From the NCBI GenBank assembly GCA_943788875.1, contig CALSSA010000006.1:248001-312000 (forward strand): DNA of 64,000 nt, given 5' to 3'. The notes under the pieces were generated by a model. That model was not told the DNA's origin and ran no database searches. It saw nothing but the letters and a program-made list of their open reading frames with translations. The translations under genes were made by a program, and so were the position numbers. The DNA is from an uncultured Pseudomonadales bacterium (GTDB taxonomy: Bacteria > Pseudomonadota > Gammaproteobacteria > Pseudomonadales > Porticoccaceae). Positions 18,370-27,162 of the stretch are shown piece by piece; positions within the stretch are counted from its first letter, which is position 1; every line of letters starts with the position of its first letter.

Positions 18370-19283
18370 CAGGCGGGCAACTCCGGTAAAAGTTTAAGGA
18401 TATTGACATTCTTTGCATCATTCAGCCATTTGGCCACCTCTTTCACCTCCTTCGCTTGAGTCGCAGTTGGCCTTATAACCGCCGAGGTACTGCGATCCTT
18501 AACCAGATCAATGATCAAGTTCGCATTAATGCTCTTGCGCTCATCGGCAAAGGCGTAGACCAGAGCCATATCACAGAGAGTGTTAATGCGCCTGGGCACC
18601 CCCTCAGAGAAACAAAAGATCGCCGCTATGGCATCTGTGGTAAAAATCGATTTGCTGGAGCCGGCGGTTTTAAGGCGGTAAAGAATATATTTTCCTGTAT
18701 CAACATAATCCATTGGCCGTAGATTAAAATCCACGCCAATGCGCTGGGCAAATTGAGTCAGCTTTGGGTCATTGAGTTTTTCAATCAACTCCGGTTGACC
18801 CACCAGTATCAGCTGTAAAAAGATATCGGTGGTGATATTGATATTGGAGATCAAGCGCAGTTCTTCTAATGTTTCTTCAGACAGATTTTGGGCTTCATCA
18901 ATCACTAGTAGTACACGCTTCCCGTCGGCATACTGGTCCATCACAAATTCGGAAAACTTGCGCAGCTTTTTAGCATTCTCCGGGCTCGGTTCTTCAAGAT
19001 CAAAGGCGTCTAGCACCCAGGTCATGAGATTACCAAAGGAGCTGTGAGTGTTATTGATCACCCCTATCACTACTTCATCGCCTTCCTGGCTGAGCAAGTA
19101 ATTAACCAATGTCGTCTTGCCCGCACCTATGTCGCCAGTGATCACGGTGAATCCTGCCTGACTGTGAAAGCCATATTCGAGCATGGTCTGAGCGCGAATA
19201 TGGTTTTTGCTCAGATATAAAAATGCCGGATCCGGATTAAGACTAAATGGCTTTTCCTTAAGCTTGAAGAACTCTTTATACAT
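18369..19283 (-). CDS. ExeA-like AAA ATPase of PEP-CTERM/EPS loci
   Basis: A 304-residue cytoplasmic ATPase beginning YKEFFKLKEKPFSLNPDPAFLYLS, the hallmark of the XrtA/PEP-CTERM-associated ATPase family related to GspA/ExeA. Walker A is GDIGAGKTT (about residues 50-58), Walker B is VLLVIDEAQNL, and the arginine-finger region is GVPRRINTLCDMAL. Its precise role is not established; it travels with the EPS assembly genes as it does here. The start is the ATG of MYKEFF, 42 bases downstream of the kinase gene. Confidence 0.87.
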   Translation of the reverse strand: MYKEFFKLKEKPFSLNPDPAFLYLSKNHIRAQTMLEYGFHSQAGFTVITGDIGAGKTTLVNYLLSQEGDEVVIGVINNTHSSFGNLMTWVLDAFDLEEPSPENAKKLRKFSEFVMDQYADGKRVLLVIDEAQNLSEETLEELRLISNINITTDIFLQLILVGQPELIEKLNDPKLTQFAQRIGVDFNLRPMDYVDTGKYILYRLKTAGSSKSIFTTDAIAAIFCFSEGVPRRINTLCDMALVYAFADERKSINANLIIDLVKDRSTSAVIRPTATQAKEVKEVAKWLNDAKNVNILKLLPELPA

Positions 19284-19325
19284 ATTATTTTAGTCTCTTA
19301 TTTGTCTTACTCGCCACCACAGGGA

Positions 19326-20126
19326 TTAAACCGGAACAGGCGATTTTAGTGTGAAGTGTTCGGCCTGAGATTTATTAACCAGAGTTCCAACAAGATTACA
19401 GTTATCCATAGATTGCATGGCTTTTATAATTTCAGCCTCGGAGTTTTTACCCTCCTCTATGACCATCAAGAAACAATCGATATGGTTCACACAGGTGACC
19501 ACATCATCCCGTGGCAATATTGGTGGCATGTCATAAACCACAATCCGCGACTTATATCGCTGGGTAACCTCATGAAATAGATTGACCATCTTCGGAGTAG
19601 ATATCCATTCTGCGGAGTTGTCTGCGGTACCTACTCCAGGTAACAAAAGCAGCCTGTCCATACCTGGATTAACCAGCAGGTCCGCGATCTCCGCCTCACC
19701 TTTAAGGTAATCCAACAGTCCCTTAGTCGGTTTAATAGAAAAGAAATCTGCGATACAGGGGGTACGTAGATCCATGTCCACGAGCAGTGCGGTGTGATTA
19801 ACTTCCATAGCAATGGCTGCTGCCAAATTGCTGGCTACCAATGACTTACCCTCACCATGGGCAGGCGAGATAATCCCAATACTACGCCAGTTGTTGGCTC
19901 GCATTTTTTTTACTACATCGGTGCGCAAGGTTCTAAATATCTGCGATCTTGGGTCACTAGTGGACCTGGAGACGATATGATTGCGCTCCAGCACCTCATT
20001 TTTAATCGGCATGACCTTACTAATTGAATAAACGATTTTCTCTAGTGGCGAACTATTGCCATTAACAATATGCTGCTCCTGTCTTTTGACTCGGGCTTTC
20101 TGCAGTGCTTTGTGAATTCTAGACAT
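19326..20126 (-). CDS. BY-type tyrosine kinase partner of the chain-length protein
   Basis: A 266-residue cytoplasmic P-loop kinase. Bacterial tyrosine-kinase features are GIISPAHGEGKSLVASNLA (Walker A), LLVDMDLRTP (Walker A') and IVVYDMPPILPRDDV (Walker B). In EPS systems this kinase controls polymerisation and export with the membrane-anchored Wzz-like protein, encoded here as a separate gene nine bases upstream. The C-terminus (FTLKSPVPV) lacks the tyrosine-rich tail of Wzc, so regulation by autophosphorylation of such a tail seems absent. Matches the PEP-CTERM locus TyrKin family as I remember it. Confidence 0.87.
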   Translation of the reverse strand: MSRIHKALQKARVKRQEQHIVNGNSSPLEKIVYSISKVMPIKNEVLERNHIVSRSTSDPRSQIFRTLRTDVVKKMRANNWRSIGIISPAHGEGKSLVASNLAAAIAMEVNHTALLVDMDLRTPCIADFFSIKPTKGLLDYLKGEAEIADLLVNPGMDRLLLLPGVGTADNSAEWISTPKMVNLFHEVTQRYKSRIVVYDMPPILPRDDVVTCVNHIDCFLMVIEEGKNSEAEIIKAMQSMDNCNLVGTLVNKSQAEHFTLKSPVPV

Positions 20127-20135
20127 GAGGGTGAC

Positions 20136-21749
20136 CTACAACATATTTATTTTAGTAAGCAGTTTGAACCAGACAATATCCAGGCTCATAAAGAAATAAT
20201 GAACAATTAGAACTGCGATAATAGAAAGGAAGGCGCACACGACGAGCATGCTCTTACGTGTCCTGTCCCGTTTTTTGTAATCAGCCTCGGTGAGCATTAA
20301 GGGTACTATGGCCAACGGTTCGAGACCGGTTATACGAGTGATATCTTTGATACTTCGTACTGATGGATCGAGCATCTCAACCAGCATCGCGAGGCCAAAA
20401 CTTGCAGCCACTGACAGGAATAGCCCCATCATCATTAGCTTCGGGCGGTTGGGCTTGACCGCTTCGGTGGGCTTTAATGGCGGCTCGATCAGGGTAAAGC
20501 TCTCAGCTTTATTCTCAGACTCTAGGTTTTGCGCCACATCAGCTTCAAGCTGCTTCGCTCTTAGTTCCTGATATTTCTTTTTTGTGTTTTCATAATCTCT
20601 AGTCAGATCATCGTAGCTGCGTTTTACCTCATGAGTGCGCAATACCCGAGCATTGTATTCAGCCACTTCGATCTGCATCGATTGTCGCTCTTTCACCAAA
20701 CGGGACAATTCTTTTTCTGACAGGTCAATTTTGATTTTTATTTGCCGGTATAGGGGGTTAGAGATTTCATCCAGATTCTGTTCAGGCTGAAATAATGCAT
20801 CTGCTGCCACTTCTTTTTCGAGGCCCTCAATTTCCCGGTTTATGCGCTTGATGTCCGGGTGGGAAGCTGAATATTTATTGCGCATGCTGCTCAGTTCATT
20901 TTTAAGCTGGGCCAGGCGCACCGGGGCGCTTAAGGTATTGACGCCGTCGTTGCTCGCTACATAGGGATCCATGCTGGCAAGTTCAAGACTGAGAAAGTGA
21001 ATTTGATCACTGAGTCTCACAGATTCAGTTTGGTGACCGCGGATTTTTTCTTCCAGGCTCTCAATCATGGACAGATTAAATTGCAGTAGTTCTGGCAGAC
21101 TATCTCCATATTCCAATTTAAAGCCCGCTATTTGCTGCTCCAGATCCTGCACTGTCTTTTGGATCTTATTGGCTTCATCGGTCAGGAAGGACACTGTCTC
21201 GGCAGCTTTATTGGTACGGGTCTTCACATTTTCATCAAGAAACATGGTCACCAGTTCATTGGCAACCTTCTGTGCAATAAAGGGGTTTTCATCCATAAAT
21301 GACACTTTGAATGCAATGCTGGCGCGCTGTGCTCGGCCTCTGGTGGGGTCAATCACATTGGCATTAATCATGTCAACCTGGACATTACTGCGGAATTTTT
21401 CCACCAGCAATGAGATGGTGCTGGACTCCCGTTGCTCCTCATAGACATCAAATTTGTCTACCGTTTCGAGAATTCTTGAGGTGGTGAGAATGCGCTGCTT
21501 GATGACCTGTATTTGCTGCTCTGCGTAGCTGGTCACTGTAGATCTTACCAGGTCTCTAGGTATCTCCTGACTCTCAATCAGAATAACCCCCTCCGACTGA
21601 TAAATAGGTGGCAGCATAAAGGTGATGATTGCGCTAAGAGCAAGCAAAAGGGGAAAGGTGATTATGATGTAGAACTTTCGCCTGCGCAGGATTTCTAGAT
21701 AATCCAGCAGCGATTTTTCGCCGTCATCCATAACTGTCATATTGTACAA
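20136..21749 (-). CDS. Wzz/GumC-like polysaccharide chain-length determinant
   Basis: A 537-residue inner-membrane protein with one membrane segment near residues 30-52 and another near 505-525. Between them is a long periplasmic coiled-coil region rich in Glu, Lys and Gln (about residues 170-430). The GRPKLMMMGLFL-type proline/glycine stretch (NRPKLMMMGLFLSV, about 440-455) precedes the C-terminal part. It sets polymer length together with the separate kinase. The TTG at 21749 has AAGGA at good spacing; an ATG at 21740 is the alternative. Longer than E. coli Wzz and in the size range of the PEP-CTERM ChnLen family. Confidence 0.87.
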   Translation of the reverse strand: MYNMTVMDDGEKSLLDYLEILRRRKFYIIITFPLLLALSAIITFMLPPIYQSEGVILIESQEIPRDLVRSTVTSYAEQQIQVIKQRILTTSRILETVDKFDVYEEQRESSTISLLVEKFRSNVQVDMINANVIDPTRGRAQRASIAFKVSFMDENPFIAQKVANELVTMFLDENVKTRTNKAAETVSFLTDEANKIQKTVQDLEQQIAGFKLEYGDSLPELLQFNLSMIESLEEKIRGHQTESVRLSDQIHFLSLELASMDPYVASNDGVNTLSAPVRLAQLKNELSSMRNKYSASHPDIKRINREIEGLEKEVAADALFQPEQNLDEISNPLYRQIKIKIDLSEKELSRLVKERQSMQIEVAEYNARVLRTHEVKRSYDDLTRDYENTKKKYQELRAKQLEADVAQNLESENKAESFTLIEPPLKPTEAVKPNRPKLMMMGLFLSVAASFGLAMLVEMLDPSVRSIKDITRITGLEPLAIVPLMLTEADYKKRDRTRKSMLVVCAFLSIIAVLIVHYFFMSLDIVWFKLLTKINML

Positions 21750-21790
21750 CCCAATCCTTTGATTAATTCTCTGGCCTATTTTTTATAACG

Positions 21791-22933
21791 TTAAAAGCTA
21801 TATCGTAATCCTGCTTTGATTCTGTTGGAGTCGACACTGCCAGCCTGTCTATCGAAAGAGCGATAACTGTAAGAGGTCTCCAGTCGTAATCTGGGGGTCA
21901 AACGGTAGTTGTAGTAGGGTGAGATTTCAGTGCTCTCTCGGGCATTGAGTTGTGAATCAGTATCGTGCCAAGAGCCTCGTATACCGGCCGCACTGCGCTC
22001 ACTGAGTTTGCGTTCATAGGAAACATTAACAGAATCCCGCTCTTCTACTTGGCCCTGACTTGAAGGATAGAGGCCCCGCTGCAAATTTACAGACCAGTCA
22101 TTTATCGGTTGATCGCTGGCAAAGCCTAGAGTCGCCAAGGTGCCGGAATTATCTTCATCAGTAATTACCAGCAATGGCCCTACCACCACAACTCGGTGTT
22201 GGTCGCTGTTAAAGTAACCAAGACTTAAATCGATCGTCATCCCCTCAGCATATTGGTAGATAATCCCTGCGGTGACATTTTCGTACTCGGTTTCGGTAAG
22301 GTCGCGGCCGGGTCGCTCTGCAGCATATTCGGAAACGGCGCCGTTGATGGTGGTAGTCCAGCGCTGATTTAACTGGTGCTGCCAGCCAAGATTGACACTG
22401 TCATTTTCATTGTCAGCAAAGTCCAGGCTGTCGTAGTCTCGCTCAATATGACCAAAGGACAGGCTAATAACGTCTTTTTCAGTCAGTTGATAGGAAATGC
22501 CTGGCTCAATACTGATGGTTTCAACAATGGCATTGGAATTAAATTGCCCTGTATCGAGATCGGCAAAATCACGCTGGGAGTTTTCTTGATAACCGACACC
22601 TAATGTCCAGGTGGTGCGCTCTGCTCTAATGCTGCTATCCCATCTAAGTGCTGGGTCTTCTGAGTCAAACTCGTCAAACTCAGAATACCGTCGGACTGCT
22701 AGCTCGGCCTCTACAGAGGATTCGATGGATGGCGTCAGATAGTGCAATGACAGCTCTGGTTTGATCGAATAACGCCAAGTGTCCTGGCCCGTCTCATCCA
22801 TAAAGAAATTGTCGTCATAAGTAGCAAGGGAATTAAGGCCCCATTTCGGCACCCAGGTGCCTGCATAACAGGCCATCCCGGGCAATAACATTAAACCGAC
22901 GATGACAGCAGTATATTTTAAAGATTTTTTCAT
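21791..22933 (-). CDS. Outer-membrane beta-barrel protein of the EPS locus
   Basis: A 380-residue protein with a signal peptide ending MACYAG, then alternating amphipathic beta-strands with many Tyr/Trp residues, and a terminal RYSF whose last residue is Phe, the outer-membrane assembly signal. Position between the Wza-like and chain-length genes is where PEP-CTERM loci carry their beta-barrel (TIGR03016-like, from memory). It may form or support the outer-membrane exit for the polymer. GGAGGG seven bases before the ATG supports the start. Confidence 0.83.
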   Translation of the reverse strand: MKKSLKYTAVIVGLMLLPGMACYAGTWVPKWGLNSLATYDDNFFMDETGQDTWRYSIKPELSLHYLTPSIESSVEAELAVRRYSEFDEFDSEDPALRWDSSIRAERTTWTLGVGYQENSQRDFADLDTGQFNSNAIVETISIEPGISYQLTEKDVISLSFGHIERDYDSLDFADNENDSVNLGWQHQLNQRWTTTINGAVSEYAAERPGRDLTETEYENVTAGIIYQYAEGMTIDLSLGYFNSDQHRVVVVGPLLVITDEDNSGTLATLGFASDQPINDWSVNLQRGLYPSSQGQVEERDSVNVSYERKLSERSAAGIRGSWHDTDSQLNARESTEISPYYNYRLTPRLRLETSYSYRSFDRQAGSVDSNRIKAGLRYSF

Positions 22934-22948
22934 AATGCCCTCCTTGGC

Positions 22949-23518
22949 CTAGGGTACGACTATAACGTCACCGGCCTGAAGTTTATGGTTAGTTGACAGG
23001 TCACTGCCTTTTTCAAGATCCGAGTAGCGCACGGAAAGGATCAGTTCCTGCTCTCCTTCACTGCGAATCACTTTGATAGAGTTGCCTGAGGCGAATTCAT
23101 TGATACCGCCGGCAATGGCTAACGCCTGCATCACATTGGTACTCTGAACCATGACTATGGGACCGGGTTTTAATACTTTGCCAACCACAAAACTAGCATT
23201 GCCCCTGGTGCTGGTGACTGTAACATTCACCTCAGGATCGGCAATAAAGGCATCCAGTTTGGCGGCAATGGTGGTTTCCAGCTTTGCGGCGCTATTTCCC
23301 GAGGCTTTGATATGTCCAACCAATGGAAATGAAATCATGCCATCCGGCAGCACAGTGATAGTTTTTTGCAATGTCTCTTCATTCCACACCGAGACCTCTA
23401 GCTGATCTCCCGGGTTTAAAAGATACACATCACCTGCCTGAGTAGCACTAGCTACTGCAGCTGTGATTAGTAGTACGAAGGTTAAAAAATGACTCTGGTG
23501 TCCCTGCCTCTTATTCAT
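22949..23518 (-). CDS. Wza/EpsE-like polysaccharide export protein
   Basis: A 189-residue periplasmic/outer-membrane protein with a signal peptide (MNKRQGHQ through VASATQAG) and a Poly_export domain starting YLLNPGDQLEVSVWNEETL, followed by one SLBB-like domain (ASFVVGKVLKPGPIVMVQSTNV). It is short compared with E. coli Wza (about 379) and lacks a lipobox, like the reduced export proteins of PEP-CTERM loci. The ATG with AAAGGAAAGG upstream is preferred over an earlier in-frame start. It ends 15 bases before the beta-barrel gene. Confidence 0.88.
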   Translation of the reverse strand: MNKRQGHQSHFLTFVLLITAAVASATQAGDVYLLNPGDQLEVSVWNEETLQKTITVLPDGMISFPLVGHIKASGNSAAKLETTIAAKLDAFIADPEVNVTVTSTRGNASFVVGKVLKPGPIVMVQSTNVMQALAIAGGINEFASGNSIKVIRSEGEQELILSVRYSDLEKGSDLSTNHKLQAGDVIVVP

Positions 23519-23602
23519 GATGACCTTTCCTTTGGTATCAGTTAATTCTATTTCAGTTAATTGTAGACCTGAATTGAGCAAAATGACGCCCAACTCTGTT
23601 TC

Positions 23603-25015
23603 TCAATAGGCGTTCTTATTGTTAAAGCCAACAAAAATGGTGATGACAATCAGTTTAATATCCAACCATAAAGACCAGCTACGAATATATTCAAGATCAT
23701 ATTTGATCCGGCCTTCCATTTTTTCCAGCACCTCGGTTTCGCCCCTATAGCCTTTGACCTGAGCAAGGCCGGTAATCCCAGGCTTCACTTTATGTCTGAG
23801 CATATAACCGTGAATGGCGGTGCGATAAAATTCATTGTGGGTCACTGCATGAGGCCTGGGACCAACAATTGACATGGTTCCAACTATCACATTAAAGAAT
23901 TGCGGCAGTTCATCGAGAGAGGTGCGACGCAAAAACTTGCCAAATGGCGTGATTCTGCTGTCACCTTTGCTCGCCTGGATCACTTCGGAGTTGCCGGCAT
24001 CCATCACTGTCATGGTGCGGAATTTCCACACATCAATAGACTCACCACCTATGCCATAACGTTTCTGACGAAAGATAATGGGCCCTTTAGAGCTGAGTTT
24101 GATACCCATGGCGATAAATAGCATGGGTAGGGCAATCAGTGCCAGGATTACCAAACTGCAGCTAATATCCAAAGCTCGCTTGGTTACATTATCCAGCCCG
24201 GTGTGCGGAGACTCAAAGATACTCACCGCTGGCATGCCCTGAATATCCAGCCAGCTGGCATTGAGTAAATCAAAACTAAACAGATCGAGCATCATATAAG
24301 CGGACACCGTAGTGTCAGACAAATCATTGAGCAGACTTTTGATACGTGCTTCAGCGGCTAAGGGCAGAGTGATAAAGATCACATCTATACCGCCATCTCT
24401 GGCCTGTTTAATCAGATCCTCAGAGCCGCCTTTAATAAGGTTTTGATCAGAGATAAAGCGACGATTGCCATTGGTGCGGCGATCGTCAAAAAAACCAACA
24501 AAGTTATAGCCTGCCCATGACATAGACTGAATACGTTTTTCTAACCCAACACCAAGTTCAGTGGCACCATAGATAGCCACTTTTTGGGCACTCAGGCCTG
24601 TATCCCTGAATATCCTCAGCACCATGCGCATAATCGAATGCCAGGAAATAAGTTCAATAGGCGTCAGTACAAACCAGTACATAACCACTTCCCGGTTGTA
24701 CAGATCCACCGGCTGCAAAAAATATTGAATGGCCAGAAAAATAACGACAATGGCGGCCCAGTTGCTGCCAACGGCAAAAACTTCTCCACTAATGCTTATA
24801 TCTCGCCAGGATTTGTAGGTGCGACTGGATTCAGTGAAAAAGCTAAACAGCACAATCGCGATTAGCAACAGCCAGCTGTAGACGGGCAGCCAATCAAGTT
24901 GCATTACCGAGACCAGCGCGACCAGGGTACAGCCGATAATCCCCGCATCAATAAGACGTGAGAGTGCGTTTATCTTTGCGTCTTTGGGACGCACCATCCT
25001 TGATAGATCTTTCAT
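23603..25015 (-). CDS. Polyprenyl-phosphate glycosyl-1-phosphate transferase (initiating enzyme)
   Basis: A 470-residue membrane protein that should transfer a sugar 1-phosphate to undecaprenyl phosphate and so start each repeat unit. The N-terminal half has four to five hydrophobic segments and a Rossmann-like CoA-binding part (VAIYGATELGVGLEKRI). After a further membrane helix (SLVILALIALPMLFIAMG) comes the catalytic bacterial sugar transferase domain, with the KFRTM motif, RRTSLDELPQFFNVIVG and KPGITGLAQV. It resembles WcaJ/EpsB-type enzymes; the sugar (often glucose or galactose) is not determined. Confidence 0.92.
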   Translation of the reverse strand: MKDLSRMVRPKDAKINALSRLIDAGIIGCTLVALVSVMQLDWLPVYSWLLLIAIVLFSFFTESSRTYKSWRDISISGEVFAVGSNWAAIVVIFLAIQYFLQPVDLYNREVVMYWFVLTPIELISWHSIMRMVLRIFRDTGLSAQKVAIYGATELGVGLEKRIQSMSWAGYNFVGFFDDRRTNGNRRFISDQNLIKGGSEDLIKQARDGGIDVIFITLPLAAEARIKSLLNDLSDTTVSAYMMLDLFSFDLLNASWLDIQGMPAVSIFESPHTGLDNVTKRALDISCSLVILALIALPMLFIAMGIKLSSKGPIIFRQKRYGIGGESIDVWKFRTMTVMDAGNSEVIQASKGDSRITPFGKFLRRTSLDELPQFFNVIVGTMSIVGPRPHAVTHNEFYRTAIHGYMLRHKVKPGITGLAQVKGYRGETEVLEKMEGRIKYDLEYIRSWSLWLDIKLIVITIFVGFNNKNAY

Positions 25016-25118
25016 ATATTAGAACAACTGCCGAGTTTTGAATCCTCAGCGAAAAGTGTAGCTATAAATGATTATTGTGCGAATCTCTTATCAGCAGAAA
25101 TGAGAAACAGTTATCGTT

Positions 25119-25739
25119 TTATTGTCGTATTAGCCTGCTTTTTTGCCTGCGAAGGCCAAAAATACCAACTAAACCGGTAATAAAAAACCAGGCTGCCCCT
25201 GGAAGTGGCACCTGGGTAACACCCCATTCTGCGTAGTGGGAAATATCGTGTAGTTTGCCATCCAGAGCATTGCCGATGGTGATCGAGACACCGTCGTTGT
25301 ACATATCTTCAACATAATAAAGCCATACAGATGTGGAGGCTTTTACCGTGATATAGCCCGAAAAACCAATGCTTGAAAGTAACGTTTTAGTACTCGCCGG
25401 TGAGGCTTCAAAAGTTTTATCAAGACCGCCGAGACTAACACCCTCAAATGCCAACATATTTTCCATATCGGGGGTTCGGTGGTCATTGGCAACGCCACCC
25501 TGCCAGAACTCGGCTGATGTAATCTGGCTTAAATCGCCAGTATTAACCTGACAGCTGGGAGCAACACAGGCACCATAGCCTTGGTCAATGGTGCCATTGC
25601 CATCTTCATCAACACCACCAAGATCATTCTTGTTTTTATCGGCTTCCCAGATACTGAGAAGATTTATGGTATCTGCATACACAGGAGATAGGGCCAGTGG
25701 CCACAATAAAATAACAGCTACAACTAATACCTTTTTCAT
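25119..25739 (-). CDS. Secreted protein with VPLP-type PEP-CTERM sorting signal
   Basis: A 206-residue protein with an N-terminal signal peptide (MKKVLVVAVILLWPLAL through YADT) and a C-terminal tripartite tail: VPLPGAAW, a hydrophobic helix FFITGLVGIFGL and a basic RRQKSR end. This is the VPLP variant of the PEP-CTERM signal cut by exosortases. The middle part has a possible calcium-type stretch DEDGNGTIDQG and a Cys-x4-Cys pair, with no recognised enzyme domain. It sits at the head of the EPS locus behind a CRP site. It may be an exported matrix protein. Confidence 0.82.
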   Translation of the reverse strand: MKKVLVVAVILLWPLALSPVYADTINLLSIWEADKNKNDLGGVDEDGNGTIDQGYGACVAPSCQVNTGDLSQITSAEFWQGGVANDHRTPDMENMLAFEGVSLGGLDKTFEASPASTKTLLSSIGFSGYITVKASTSVWLYYVEDMYNDGVSITIGNALDGKLHDISHYAEWGVTQVPLPGAAWFFITGLVGIFGLRRQKSRLIRQ

Positions 25740-25819
25740 AATCGATCCCTCAACTTACTCTCCGTGTCAGCCTCAGGTCATGCAGTTTCCTGAGCAACTT
25801 CTCCCAGCATTTACAAATC

Positions 25820-25835
25820 TGTGACCTGCGTCACA
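25820..25835 (-). promoter_or_regulatory. CRP/Vfr binding site
   Basis: TGTGACCTGCGTCACA is a perfect TGTGA-N6-TCACA palindrome, about 80 bases upstream of the PEP-CTERM gene ATG. Its position relative to the promoter at 25857-25884 (downstream of the -10) would fit repression there, or activation of a second, unseen promoter closer to the gene. Confidence 0.78.
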
Positions 25836-25856
25836 TTTATGCACTGGGCAAATTTA

Positions 25857-25884
25857 AGAATAGACCATGTTCAAGAGCAGTCAA
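25857..25884 (-). promoter_or_regulatory. Candidate sigma70 promoter of the EPS locus head
   Basis: On the minus strand, TTGACT (25879-25884), a 16-base spacer and TATTCT (25857-25862) lie upstream of the CRP palindrome and the PEP-CTERM gene. Match to consensus is good at -35 and moderate at -10. Confidence 0.55.
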
Positions 25885-25897
25885 GAAATCCCCCAAT

Positions 25898-25925
25898 AAA
25901 AAAGGCGACCCTATGGGTCGCCTTT
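25898..25925 (-). terminator. Terminator of the rpsP-rimM-trmD-rplS operon
   Basis: An 11-base stem AAAGGCGACCC/GGGTCGCCTTT with a TAT loop is followed on the minus strand by TTTTTTATT, 25 bases after the rplS stop. It insulates the EPS locus from the ribosomal operon. Confidence 0.92.
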
Positions 25926-25949
25926 TCGTTAACTGGAAACAGCCAGAGC

Positions 25950-26306
25950 TTAACCTAGCTTTTCCTTGATACGTGCAGATCGGCCTGAACGCTCGCGCAA
26001 GTAGTACAGCTTGGCGCGACGAACAGCACCGCGACGTTTCACTTCAACGCTATCAACCAGCGGGCTATAGGTCTGGAAGGTACGCTCTACGCCGATACCA
26101 TTGGAGATTTTACGCACGGTAAACGCTGAGTTCAGCTGGCGGTTGCGCTTAGCGATAACCACACCTTCAAAAGCCTGAAGACGCTCGCGAGTGCCCTCTT
26201 TTACTTTAACCTGAACTACAACTGTATCACCTGGGCTAAAATCCGGGATTTCTTTGCTCATCTGCTCTTTTTCAATCGCAGCAATAATCGATGTTTTGTT
26301 GCTCAT
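25950..26306 (-). CDS. rplS: 50S ribosomal protein L19
   Basis: A 118-residue protein of the large subunit, at the 30S-50S interface. Characteristic segments are [33 protein letters not shown] and [20 protein letters not shown]. The ATG of MSNKTS has GAGGAG upstream. Last gene of the conserved rpsP-rimM-trmD-rplS unit, with a strong terminator directly downstream. Confidence 0.98.
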   Translation of the reverse strand: MSNKTSIIAAIEKEQMSKEIPDFSPGDTVVVQVKVKEGTRERLQAFEGVVIAKRNRQLNSAFTVRKISNGIGVERTFQTYSPLVDSVEVKRRGAVRRAKLYYLRERSGRSARIKEKLG

Positions 26307-26378
26307 TTCATGCTCCTCAATTTTCATTGGTTGGTGGCGTGCCACCTGATTTAGAGCTCTGTACAGAGAGGATGAACA

Positions 26379-27131
26379 TTATCCTTTGTCATCATCTGCC
26401 AGCGCATTACTCACTTCCTTGAGTAGGGCCTGCTGCTCTTTATTGAGCTTCAGGCGGTCCAGCAATTCCGGTCTTCTCTGTTGGGTTCGCACTAATGACT
26501 GCTGCAAACGCCAACGTCTGATTTTTTCATGGTTGCCAGATAACAGTACTTCTGGCACTTCTTGGCCCTGATAATTTTCTGGCCGCGTATAATGCGGGCA
26601 GTCCAACAGGCCTTCGGCAAATGAGTCCTGATCTGCAGAATCACTGTGCCCCAATGCTCCTGGAAGCTGACGAATCAGCGCGTCCACCAGCACCATGGCT
26701 GGAAGCTCGCCACCGCTGAGGACATAATCCCCAATGGACCATTCCTCGTCGACTTCAGCCTGAATCAACCGTTCGTCAATTCCTTCATAGCGCCCGGCAA
26801 TCAAAATAATTGACTGCTGAGTGGCGAAATCATTGACCGATGCCTGGTTCAACACCTTGCCCTGAGGGGATAAATACACCACCACAGGATCTTTATCTGT
26901 CCACTGCCTGGCATCGGCGATGGCCCTGCGCAGGGGCTCTATCATCATTACCATACCTGGCCCGCCCCCGTAGGGTCGGTCATCGACCGTCTGATGACGA
27001 TCTTCGGTGTAATCTCTCGGGTTAAAACTGGCTAGCTCCAGCAACCCTTGCTTAACCGCTCGGCCACTAATGCCATAGTCGGTTACTGCGGCGAACATTT
27101 CTGGGAACAGGCTGATCAATGCTATTTTCAT
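26379..27131 (-). CDS. trmD: tRNA (guanine-37-N1)-methyltransferase
   Basis: Methylates G37 of tRNAs with G36, preventing frameshifting. The 250-residue SPOUT enzyme shows [20 protein letters not shown], the [12 protein letters not shown] loop and the knot region [12 protein letters not shown] followed by [20 protein letters not shown], which binds S-adenosylmethionine. Located between rimM and rplS as in most proteobacteria. Confidence 0.98.
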   Translation of the reverse strand: MKIALISLFPEMFAAVTDYGISGRAVKQGLLELASFNPRDYTEDRHQTVDDRPYGGGPGMVMMIEPLRRAIADARQWTDKDPVVVYLSPQGKVLNQASVNDFATQQSIILIAGRYEGIDERLIQAEVDEEWSIGDYVLSGGELPAMVLVDALIRQLPGALGHSDSADQDSFAEGLLDCPHYTRPENYQGQEVPEVLLSGNHEKIRRWRLQQSLVRTQQRRPELLDRLKLNKEQQALLKEVSNALADDDKG

Positions 27132-27162
27132 TCATCTTACCTCTCTGCTCCGCAATGCCCGC

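Noticed and set aside
26304-26345. Longer rplS start adding 13 residues
   Set aside because: L19 begins MSNK-type in this lineage and the internal ATG has a strong GAGGAG; the extension is only an open frame.
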